Shown here piece by piece: positions 1 to 6,309 of a stretch of DNA of 6,876 nt. Each line of letters opens with the position of its first letter. The stretch's first letter is position 1. Below the pieces are notes generated by a model that searched no databases, was not told the origin of the DNA, and worked only from the letters and a program-made list of their open reading frames with translations. The position numbers and the translations under genes were made by a program. The stretch is from Acidobacteriota bacterium (GTDB lineage Bacteria; Acidobacteriota; UBA6911): NCBI GenBank assembly GCA_017860075.1, contig JAFNAH010000147.1, forward strand, positions 1 through 6,876, in the 5' to 3' direction.

Positions 1-181
1 GCTTGTGCTTACGGTCGCCTTCGAACTCGGAGTTGGCCATTATGCTTTTCGGCGTTCGTGGGATAGTCTGGCGTCGGATTACGATGTCCTGGAGGGAGGT
101 CTGCTTCCCTTCGGGCTTGTCGTGCTCGCGCTTTCTCCGCTCATTGCAGCGAGACTTCGGAAGCCTGGGGTCAGGTCTTGA
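1..181 (+). CDS. Small integral membrane protein, uncharacterised family, C-terminal part only
   Basis: The frame starting at base 2 is open from the left edge to a TGA at 179-181, giving 59 codons with no start inside the window, so the gene begins further left. The peptide begins LVLTVAFELGVGHYAFRRSW, a membrane segment followed by a charged loop. It continues with a soluble stretch (SLASDYDVLEGG) and a second hydrophobic helix (LLPFGLVVLALSPLIAA), ending in a basic tail. The pattern of an Ala/Phe-Glu-x-x-x-Gly-His-Tyr motif, a Trp, then a short loop with Asp-Tyr and a final helix resembles a family of small bacterial inner-membrane proteins of unknown function that I recall having about four helices. 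The last residues, PGVRS, are encoded by a GGGGTCAGGTCTTGA repeat-like sequence, so the original terminus may have been replaced. It lies 43 bases upstream of the next gene on the same strand, but nothing ties it functionally to the hydrolases. Confidence 0.72.
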   Translation, partial: LVLTVAFELGVGHYAFRRSWDSLASDYDVLEGGLLPFGLVVLALSPLIAARLRKPGVRS

Positions 182-183
182 GC
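167..183 (+). repeat. GGGGTCAGGTCTTG-type repeat, left copy
   Basis: The sequence GGGGTCAGGTCTTGAGC covers the final codons and the TGA stop of the membrane protein gene. Read on the opposite strand it matches 6279-6295 at 14 of 17 positions, and its GGGTCAG core recurs in the palindrome cluster at 6310-6388. I interpret it as a degenerate REP-like or MITE-like end. Chance similarity of a short GC-rich word remains possible, since GGGTCAG also occurs once inside the GH9 gene at 4028-4034. Confidence 0.4.
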
Positions 184-213
184 TTTAAGCAACCGCCATC
201 ATATCCAGGTGGC

Positions 214-220
214 AGGAGGT
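214..220 (+). promoter_or_regulatory. Ribosome binding site of the beta-helix gene
   Basis: AGGAGGT is a full-strength Shine-Dalgarno sequence placed only 4 bases before the ATG at 225. That is closer than usual, but the ATG is the first start codon after the in-frame TAA at 186-188, and it is followed directly by a good signal peptide, so the start is secure. Confidence 0.75.
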
Positions 221-224
221 CCCT

Positions 225-1823
225 ATGAAGTCCACTATTCTTGCGCAGTTCTTGCTTGTGCTTCTCTTGTGCCTGTACGGCGAATCCGCCTTTGCGGCCG
301 ACTACTATGTTGATGCCGGCAAAGGGAATGATGCCGCTTCCGGGCACTCCTCCGATGCTGCCTGGCGCACCCTCGAGGCTCTCAATCGGACTGTTTTCAA
401 ACCCGGAGATAGAATCCTGCTCGCAGCAGGCTCGCGCTATGCCGGACAGCTCGCGCCCAGAGGGTCGGGAAACAAGAACGCACCCATCCTCATAGATATC
501 TTCGGTGGGAATCAGAAAGCCCGGATCGGGAATCAGAAAGCTCGGATCGACGGTCAGGGCCAGGTGGAAGCCCCGCTGCTGCTGCGCAACGTCGAATACT
601 GGAAAGTCAACAACCTGGAATTGACCAACGAAGATCCGGCTGCAGGCAAGAGACGCTATGGTGTTCTCATCCAGGCAGAGAACTGTGGAACCATGCATGG
701 AATCCATCTCAGCGACCTGTTCATCCACGATGTGCACGGATCGCTCAAGAAGAACGACCGGGAAGAAGGCTTTGGCATTCTCTGGGAGAACTCGGGAGAT
801 AGAACCCAAAGCCGGTTCGATGGCCTGCTGATTGAAAGGTGCCGCCTGCTGCGCTGCGACCGCAGCGGCATCGGCGGCTGGAGCGGCCACCAGGACCGGC
901 GACCGGGCTACTGGTTTCCGAGCCTGAACGTGGTGATTCGTAAGAACCTACTCGAGGACATCGGCGGCGACTGCATCAAGCCGGAGGGTTGCGACGGAGC
1001 CCTGGTTGAGCACAACCGCGTCGATCGTGGCAGACAAAGGGCTAAGGATGCGGCCGCCGGCATCTGGCCCTGGGCCTCTGACAACACCGTCATCCAGTAC
1101 AACGAGGTGTCGGGTATCAAGGGGACACTCGACGGGCAGGCATTCGATTCGGACGACAACTGCCGCAACACCCTCTTTCAGTACAATTACAGCCATGACA
1201 ACGACGGCGGATTCATACTCATCTGCAGCGTCGGAAAGCAAACCAGGGATGGCCAGGTAACCTACATCGGCCTGGAGGACACAACCGTTCGATACAACAT
1301 TTCGCAGAACGACGGAGGCGGCGGCACGCCACCCTATGAACGGCGGCCACGGATCATCCACATTGCCGGCCCGATGAGAAATACGTGGATTTACAACAAC
1401 GCCTTCTTCATCCGGAAAGACATCAGTACATATTTCATCCACAACACCCCTTACCGGGGCTGGGCTGAGGACGTGCATGTCATGAACAACATCCTCATCG
1501 CCCAGGGAGAGCTCAAGTTCGACCTGGGCAGGAATACCCATTTCGAGTTCATGAAGAACGTCTTCTTCGGAAATCACGTCAACCCACCTGCAGATGCAGG
1601 TGCCATTGCGATCGATCCCCTGCTCATGGCAGGCGGGAGCGGCGGGATCGGGCTAGACACTCTGAAGGGATATCAACTGCAGGCCGGCTCCGCCTGCATT
1701 GGCGCTGCCATCCCGATACCTGGCAACGGAGGAAGGGACTTCTGGGGAAATCCTGTGCGCCCCGATGGTCCCGCCTGCATCGGCGCGCATGAGATCGCGG
1801 CCACACACAAAACGCAGCGTTAA
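225..1823 (+). CDS. Secreted right-handed parallel beta-helix protein (pectate lyase-like fold)
   Basis: This is a 532-residue exported protein. Residues 1-24 form a signal peptide (Lys2, a leucine-rich core and AFA before Ala25). The mature protein opens with YYVDAGKGNDAASG and a GDRILLAAGSRYAG segment, the usual start of extracellular beta-helix proteins. Residues of about 110-450 contain repeated short turns rich in Asn, Asp and Ile/Val, such as NLELTN, DLFIHDVHG, LIERCRLLRCD, VIRKNLLEDI, VIQYNEVSG and FQYNYSHDNDGGF, which correspond to PbH1 coils. An acidic cluster at Asp308-Asp311 could bind calcium or serve catalysis. The C-terminus (DFWGNPVRPDGPACIGAHE) is a common closing motif of this group. 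The fold is typical of polysaccharide lyases, some glycoside hydrolases and non-catalytic binders, and I cannot assign a specific activity. It is first of three adjacent genes for exported proteins. Residues 95-108 hold two copies of GNQKARI, a duplication. The fold is confident; the enzymatic role is inference. Confidence 0.88.
   Translation: MKSTILAQFLLVLLLCLYGESAFAADYYVDAGKGNDAASGHSSDAAWRTLEALNRTVFKPGDRILLAAGSRYAGQLAPRGSGNKNAPILIDIFGGNQKARIGNQKARIDGQGQVEAPLLLRNVEYWKVNNLELTNEDPAAGKRRYGVLIQAENCGTMHGIHLSDLFIHDVHGSLKKNDREEGFGILWENSGDRTQSRFDGLLIERCRLLRCDRSGIGGWSGHQDRRPGYWFPSLNVVIRKNLLEDIGGDCIKPEGCDGALVEHNRVDRGRQRAKDAAAGIWPWASDNTVIQYNEVSGIKGTLDGQAFDSDDNCRNTLFQYNYSHDNDGGFILICSVGKQTRDGQVTYIGLEDTTVRYNISQNDGGGGTPPYERRPRIIHIAGPMRNTWIYNNAFFIRKDISTYFIHNTPYRGWAEDVHVMNNILIAQGELKFDLGRNTHFEFMKNVFFGNHVNPPADAGAIAIDPLLMAGGSGGIGLDTLKGYQLQAGSACIGAAIPIPGNGGRDFWGNPVRPDGPACIGAHEIAATHKTQR
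507..548 (+). repeat. 21-base in-frame tandem duplication within the beta-helix gene
   Basis: Two adjacent 21-base units, 507-527 and 528-548, differ only at 521 versus 542 (C versus T), a silent third-position change in an Ala codon. Each encodes GNQKARI (residues 95-101 and 102-108). The reading frame is kept and the protein gains seven residues near the first beta-helix coil. The near identity points to a recent slippage or unequal crossover event. Confidence 0.93.
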
Positions 1824-1827
1824 CCGC

Positions 1828-1835
1828 AAAAGGAG
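1828..1835 (+). promoter_or_regulatory. Ribosome binding site that fixes the TTG start of the CocE-like gene
   Basis: AAAAGGAG lies 9 bases before the TTG at 1845. The preceding gene stops with TAA at 1821-1823 in the same frame, and no ATG or GTG occurs between that stop and the hydrophobic leader. TTG at 1845 is therefore the best supported start; further in-frame TTG codons at 1857, 1860 and 1863 would cut into the leader. Confidence 0.7.
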
Positions 1836-1844
1836 TACGCCTGG

Positions 1845-3740
1845 TTGAATCTCACCTTGTTGTTGATCGTAACGGTGGCGACGCCGGTACAAATCCAGGC
1901 CCAGAACGACGCGAGGAGCACCGCGGATGCCCTCACGTACATCGCTGCCCACGCCGACCGCGAGGAGAAGGTGATGATTCCCATGCGCGACGGCATCCGC
2001 CTGTCGGCGTTGATACTTTTTCCCAAAGACCGTCCGCGTCAGAACCTGCCGACCGTGCTGTTCCGCTCACCTTACCTGATCGAGCCGGGCGAAATGCATC
2101 GTTTCGCAAGATACCTGCGTAGCTTCCTCGAGAACGGGTACGCCGCAGTGATACAGAATGTTCGGGGCCGGTACTTCTCCGAAGGGACGTACACGTATCT
2201 GGTCGGATCAGGCAAAGACGGGTACGACACGGTCGAATGGATAGCCCACCGGGAGTGGTCGAACGGCAAAGTCGGCACACTGGGTTGCTCCTCCACTGCC
2301 GAGGAACAGCACAAGCTCAACGGGACTCAGCCGCCCAGCCTGGCGGCGACCGTCCCCATGGGCTCGGGCGCAGGTATCGGCAAAACAGGCCCTTACAACG
2401 AGATGGGCAACTTCTACCGCGGCGGCGTCATCCAGGCCTTTTGGTTTTCATGGTACTACGAGGCAGGTTATACCTACCGGCCGTCCTTCCCGTCCAACCT
2501 GTCGCGCGAGATCCTGATTCGTCTGGGCCGCTTCTGGAACCTGCAGCCTGAGACAGTCCCACCATCAGGGATCGACGCGCTTATCTGGACCCTGCCGATC
2601 AATCGGATCATGGAAAGAATGGGGGCTACTCCGAGCGACATGGACGATTTCGTGAACCGGTTGCCAAACGATCCGAAATGGAAGAACGTCGACTTCGGCG
2701 GAGAGGGCGATCGTTTCGGCGCGCCAATGCTGATGATCAATTCCTGGTACGACGTGTCGATAGGCCCGAACGTGGCACTGTATGAGTACCAAACGAAGAA
2801 CGCCGCAAACCAGAACGCACGCGACAACATGTTCATGGTCATCGCGCCGACAACCCATTGCACGCAGGGAACGGTGGAGTCCGAGCGCACCGTCGTCGGC
2901 GAGCGTGATATGGGGGATGCACGCTTCGATTACGTCGGACTGGTGCAGAAGTGGTTCGACCGTTTTCTCAAAGGCGTGGACAACGGTGTGACAAGCCAGC
3001 CGAAGATACGCGCCTACATGATGGGCTCCAACCAGTGGCGCTCATACGACACCTGGCCACCAAAGGAAGCCCGGTACGTCGCCTACTACCTCGACAGTGA
3101 CGGCGATGCGAACAGCCGCACCGGCAACGGCCGGCTTACGCTGGCCAGGCCGCCCAGAGACGGCAGCGATACGTTTGTATACGACCCCATGCATCCGGTA
3201 CAGTCGCTGGGCGGAAGCATCTGCTGCTTCAGCCCGAGCTTCCAGGGCGGCTCGTTCGACCAGGCCGACGTCGAGACGCGCTACGACGTGCTCGTCTACT
3301 CAACGCCGCCCCTCGAGAATACCGTCGAGATCACCGGCCCCGTTAAGGTGTCGCTTTATATATCCTCGAGCGCCAAGGACACCGACCTGACGGTCAAGCT
3401 GCTCGATGTCTACCCGGACGGCAAGGCATATAACCTGGACGAGAGTATTCACCGCGTGCGTTGGCGCGACGGCTGGGAGAAGCCGGTCTTCATGGAGCGC
3501 GGGCGAGTGTACAAGGTCGACGTCGGTCCCCTGGTCACCAGTAACGCTTTCCTGTCGGGACATCGCATCCGCATCGAGGTATCGAGCAGCAATTTCCCAC
3601 GCTTCGAGCGCAACCTGAACACCGGCGGAAACAACTACGACGAGAAGGATCCGGTAGTTGCGAATAACGTGATTCATCATTCCCGCGCCTATCCCTCTGT
3701 TGTGGCTCTGCCGGTGCTGGGTGGCGCAGTCGAGAGGTGA
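1845..3740 (+). CDS. Secreted CocE/NonD family alpha/beta hydrolase (peptidase S15-like)
   Basis: This 631-residue protein starts at TTG and has a hydrophobic leader (MNLTLLLIVTVATPVQIQA, probable cleavage after Ala19) that lacks the usual Lys/Arg near its start. Residues of about 40-350 form the alpha/beta hydrolase domain. It opens with the family hallmark IPMRDGIRLSA and RSPY (Tyr77, a candidate oxyanion-hole residue). The nucleophile is predicted to be Ser149 in GTLGCSSTAEEQ. The acid is Asp303 in NSWYDVSIG and the base is His338 in APTTHCTQG, in the order and spacing of CocE. A helical cap-like insertion occupies about 175-290. Residues of about 390-620 form the jelly-roll C-terminal domain of X-Pro dipeptidyl-peptidases (LENTVEITGPVKVSLYIS, then the SGHRIRIEVSSSNFPRFERN stretch). 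Relatives are esterases, acylases and peptidases, and the true substrate cannot be read from sequence. Its position between a beta-helix protein and a GH9 enzyme suggests deacylation or other trimming of a glycan, which is inference. It lies 21 bases after its upstream neighbour, so co-transcription is likely. Confidence 0.93.
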   Translation: MNLTLLLIVTVATPVQIQAQNDARSTADALTYIAAHADREEKVMIPMRDGIRLSALILFPKDRPRQNLPTVLFRSPYLIEPGEMHRFARYLRSFLENGYAAVIQNVRGRYFSEGTYTYLVGSGKDGYDTVEWIAHREWSNGKVGTLGCSSTAEEQHKLNGTQPPSLAATVPMGSGAGIGKTGPYNEMGNFYRGGVIQAFWFSWYYEAGYTYRPSFPSNLSREILIRLGRFWNLQPETVPPSGIDALIWTLPINRIMERMGATPSDMDDFVNRLPNDPKWKNVDFGGEGDRFGAPMLMINSWYDVSIGPNVALYEYQTKNAANQNARDNMFMVIAPTTHCTQGTVESERTVVGERDMGDARFDYVGLVQKWFDRFLKGVDNGVTSQPKIRAYMMGSNQWRSYDTWPPKEARYVAYYLDSDGDANSRTGNGRLTLARPPRDGSDTFVYDPMHPVQSLGGSICCFSPSFQGGSFDQADVETRYDVLVYSTPPLENTVEITGPVKVSLYISSSAKDTDLTVKLLDVYPDGKAYNLDESIHRVRWRDGWEKPVFMERGRVYKVDVGPLVTSNAFLSGHRIRIEVSSSNFPRFERNLNTGGNNYDEKDPVVANNVIHHSRAYPSVVALPVLGGAVER

Positions 3741-3781
3741 TACGAGCCTGCAACAAACCCGGCAGTAGGACAATATTCATC

Positions 3782-3787
3782 GAGGAG
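3782..3787 (+). promoter_or_regulatory. Ribosome binding site of the GH9 gene
   Basis: GAGGAG stands 7 bases before the ATG at 3795, in the 54-base gap after the CocE-like gene. No convincing promoter or terminator is visible in that gap, which favours read-through from upstream. Confidence 0.65.
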
Positions 3788-3794
3788 CCTGCCC

Positions 3795-6302
3795 ATGAAT
3801 ACTCGTAGCCTGTTCTTCTCAGTGATCACCGTAGTCGCTCTAGCCGCACTGCCCTGCGTTGCGCAGGAGGGAACCAAACTGAATGAAAAGGAGTACTTCG
3901 AGGGGCCCGGATTCTCGTTCCTCCTCTTTCACAACAACTACCAGGTTGGATTCCAGGGCGGCCTGCAGATGATTCTGCATGACGAACGCGTTCTCGATTC
4001 AGGCGATCTTTTTCTCGTTCCCAAACAGGGTCAGGAACGGCCGGCGTTGCGGGTTCTGCGGCGCGAGGTCGATCGCGCGCAGGGGACTGCAACGGTGTTC
4101 GGCGAAGTTGAGGGCTCGAAGTTGGGCTACCGGCTGACCGTCAGGAACGACGGCCGGAGCATAGCCATCACCTTGAAACTCGATCGGCCCATCGACTGGC
4201 GCCTCGTTGAACAGGCGGGATTCAAAATCTGCCTCTACCCGGGGACTTACTTTTCGAAGTCCTACCAGGGCGAAACAGAGAGTGGTGTCTTCCCGCAACA
4301 GTTCACGGGCAGAACCATTCTCATGGGGCCGACCAAAACGCTGCACATCGCCCAGGAGGATCCACTGCACAGCTTCTCGATCTCCCGCCAGGATGGCCCC
4401 CTGACTATCGTCGATCCGCGGCAGGATGGCCCTGAAACGTGGTTCATGTTCGTTGCCCCGTTTACACCAGGGGGACAGGGAACAGAGTTGAGTGTGACCG
4501 TCACGCCAAAGCTGGTGCCCACCTGGCGACGGGCCCCCGTTATAGGTATTTCACAGGTCGGCTACCTGCCCCGCCAAACGAAGCGGGTGATTTTGGAACT
4601 CGACCCGCGTGACACGGCCGCCGAGCCGGTGAATGTCTACCAACTTCAAGCCGCGGGCGGGCGGAAACTCGTGAAGTCGGGCGCACCCAGGGCCTGGGGA
4701 AGATTCCTTCGTTTCAACTATGCGACGCTCGATTTCAGCGAGGTCCAGGAGCAGGGCGTCTATACGGTTGAATTCAGAGGCCAGCAGGCAGGGCCGTTCC
4801 GGATCGCCGATCACGTTTATGATGCCGCCTGGCATCCGACGCTCGAGTACTTCCTCCCTGTTCAGATGTGCCACGTGTCGGTGAAGGAGGGCAATCGCAC
4901 ATGGCACGGACCGTGCCACCTGGATGACGCCCTCCAGGCGCCGGCGCACAAGGCCTACATCGATGGCCACAACGAAGGAGCGCACGATACCAACTACGGC
5001 GACAACCAGCACATCCCGGGGCTCGACTGGGGGGGCTGGCATGACGCCGGCGACTATGACCTGCCGGCGGGGAGCATCGCCATAACGACGCTGGCGTTGG
5101 CGCTTGCGCAGGAGGAATTCGGGCCGTCCATCGACGATACAACCATCCGTCGCGAGGAACGCGAGGTCCTGCTGCACAAGGCAGACGGAAAGCAGGACCT
5201 GCTGCAGCAGATCGAATTCGGTGTGGAAGGCATGCTCGCGTCCTACCGCGTCGCAGGATACATATTCCCCGGAATCATCGAGTCTAATGAAGAAGCCTAC
5301 ACCTACCTTGGCGACCCCGTGAACATTACGGACAACCGCGTTTACGACCCGAGCCTCAAACCCGGCGAAGTGCGGGGCGAGCGGTCAGGGAAGTTCGATG
5401 ATCGCTGGGCTTTCACCAACCGCAATACCGGGCTGCAATACGAGGTCGCGCAGTCGCTGGCGGCGGCCAGCAGGGTGTTGAAAGACTATCGCAGTGATCT
5501 TGCGGCTGAGGCGCTGAAGTCCGCCGAACAATTGTGGCAGTATGAGCAGACGCACCCTCCGAAATACGCACCCAATTCCTATGCATCGGCTGACGACGGT
5601 GGATTTCGCCGCCATGAACTCGCCGCCACCGCCGAACTGCTGATCACTACCGGCGATGCCAAGTACCGTGACCGGCTCATCACGCTGCTGCCGGTGCTGA
5701 AGGGCATTTCCGGCGAGCAGTTCGGAACGGGACCAGGCTGGGTCCTGGCGCGCGCGCTGCCCAAGGTTGATGACGTCGGATTCAGGTCGATCGTGACGGA
5801 GCTCGCTGGAAAATGGAAGCCGGTCGCCGACGAGCGTGCGGCGTCGAATCCATGGGGAGTGCGCTACGCGCCGGGCGTCTCGAGCCCTGAATACAAGCTG
5901 GAAACGCGCTCGGCCGTTCACTCCTTCTTCGTCTGGGGCGAAGGGTGGAACCTGCAGGATGACGCATTCCGTCAATACTACCTGCACAGGCAGTTCCCCG
6001 ACCTGTTTGGCAAGGAGCCCATCCTGGCAACTGTCGCCTTCGTACTGGGCGCGCACCCGGCCAACAACCGGAGCCTTGTCTCTGGGGTGGGGTGGGACTC
6101 GGCGCTGATCGCCTACGGGATCAACCGCGCGGACTGGTCTCACATCCCCGGCGGCGTGATCTCCGGACCGTCGCTGGTAAGGCCGGATTACATGGAACTG
6201 AAGAGATTCCCATTCCTCTGGTACCAGACGGAATATGTGATCGGGGGCGCCGCGACCTATATTTTCGATCTTCTCGCCGCGCAAGCCCTGACCTCAAAAT
6301 AG
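3795..6302 (+). CDS. Secreted glycoside hydrolase family 9 enzyme with extra N-terminal domain
   Basis: This 835-residue protein has a signal peptide of about 23 residues (MNTRSLFFSVITVVALAALP, cleavage near CVA/QEG). Residues of about 30-245 form a beta-rich domain without an obvious catalytic motif (FEGPGFSFLLFHNNYQVGFQ, AGFKICLYPG), similar to N-terminal extensions I recall from other bacterial GH9 proteins. Residues of about 250-340 are the Ig-like cellulase N-terminal domain, starting ISQVGYLP and ending GPFRIAD. Residues of about 341-830 are the (alpha/alpha)6 catalytic domain. GGWHDAGDYD carries the two acidic residues Asp417 and Asp420 (general base side), HPANNRSLVSGVG (754-766) matches the usual NP-x-x-x-S-x-V-x-G region, and Glu813 in WYQTEYVIGG fits the general acid. 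GH9 enzymes invert beta-1,4 linkages in cellulose, xyloglucan, other beta-glucans or chitooligosaccharides. There is no carbohydrate-binding module or dockerin after the catalytic domain. The canonical His-x-Arg substrate-binding motif before the IPGG stretch is not evident, so the substrate may differ from cellulose. It is the last gene of the three-gene block; its final residues (QALTSK) come from repeat-like DNA. Confidence 0.94.
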   Translation: MNTRSLFFSVITVVALAALPCVAQEGTKLNEKEYFEGPGFSFLLFHNNYQVGFQGGLQMILHDERVLDSGDLFLVPKQGQERPALRVLRREVDRAQGTATVFGEVEGSKLGYRLTVRNDGRSIAITLKLDRPIDWRLVEQAGFKICLYPGTYFSKSYQGETESGVFPQQFTGRTILMGPTKTLHIAQEDPLHSFSISRQDGPLTIVDPRQDGPETWFMFVAPFTPGGQGTELSVTVTPKLVPTWRRAPVIGISQVGYLPRQTKRVILELDPRDTAAEPVNVYQLQAAGGRKLVKSGAPRAWGRFLRFNYATLDFSEVQEQGVYTVEFRGQQAGPFRIADHVYDAAWHPTLEYFLPVQMCHVSVKEGNRTWHGPCHLDDALQAPAHKAYIDGHNEGAHDTNYGDNQHIPGLDWGGWHDAGDYDLPAGSIAITTLALALAQEEFGPSIDDTTIRREEREVLLHKADGKQDLLQQIEFGVEGMLASYRVAGYIFPGIIESNEEAYTYLGDPVNITDNRVYDPSLKPGEVRGERSGKFDDRWAFTNRNTGLQYEVAQSLAAASRVLKDYRSDLAAEALKSAEQLWQYEQTHPPKYAPNSYASADDGGFRRHELAATAELLITTGDAKYRDRLITLLPVLKGISGEQFGTGPGWVLARALPKVDDVGFRSIVTELAGKWKPVADERAASNPWGVRYAPGVSSPEYKLETRSAVHSFFVWGEGWNLQDDAFRQYYLHRQFPDLFGKEPILATVAFVLGAHPANNRSLVSGVGWDSALIAYGINRADWSHIPGGVISGPSLVRPDYMELKRFPFLWYQTEYVIGGAATYIFDLLAAQALTSK
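6279..6295 (-). repeat. GGGGTCAGGTCTTG-type repeat, right copy, inverted
   Basis: GCGCAAGCCCTGACCTC covers codons near the end of the GH9 gene. Its reverse complement matches the left copy at 167-183 in 14 of 17 bases. The two copies face each other around the three-gene block and each sits at the 3' end of a coding region. It borders the palindrome cluster at 6310-6388. Confidence 0.38.
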
Positions 6303-6309
6303 CAATATC

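Noticed and set aside
3..188. A 61-codon frame on the plus strand at the left edge.
   Set aside because: The overlapping frame beginning at base 2 gives hydrophobic helices and a family-like pattern; this frame gives Arg/Ser-rich sequence without features.
171..890. A 239-codon open frame on the minus strand over the start of the beta-helix gene.
   Set aside because: It covers the signal peptide and first coils of a convincing gene, has no family signature and no ribosome binding site that I could recognise.
948..1577. A 209-codon open frame on the minus strand opposite the beta-helix gene.
   Set aside because: The product is Val/Asp-rich low-complexity sequence typical of a reverse-complement shadow, and the plus strand gene is well supported.
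1585..1602. Perfect eight-base inverted repeat CACCTGCA/TGCAGGTG.
   Set aside because: It is deep inside the beta-helix coding region, short, and not associated with any gene boundary, so chance in coding sequence is the simplest explanation.
3744..3792. Repeated octamer GAGCCTGC (3744-3751 and 3785-3792) between the second and third hydrolase genes.
   Set aside because: The copies are too short for confidence, and the second overlaps the ribosome binding site region of the GH9 gene.
3840..3863. Possible lipoprotein signal (cysteine in LAALPC) at the start of the GH9 protein.
   Set aside because: Pro precedes the Cys, which does not fit a lipobox; cleavage by signal peptidase I after CVA is more likely.
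4902..4918. Eight-base inverted repeat TGGCACGG/CCGTGCCA.
   Set aside because: It is internal to the GH9 gene and encodes ordinary catalytic-domain residues; there is no sign of an operator function.
5385..6284. A 299-codon open frame on the minus strand opposite the GH9 gene.
   Set aside because: It lies wholly antisense to a gene with clear catalytic motifs, and its translation is rich in Arg/Pro with no recognisable domain. Long antisense frames are expected in GC-rich coding DNA.
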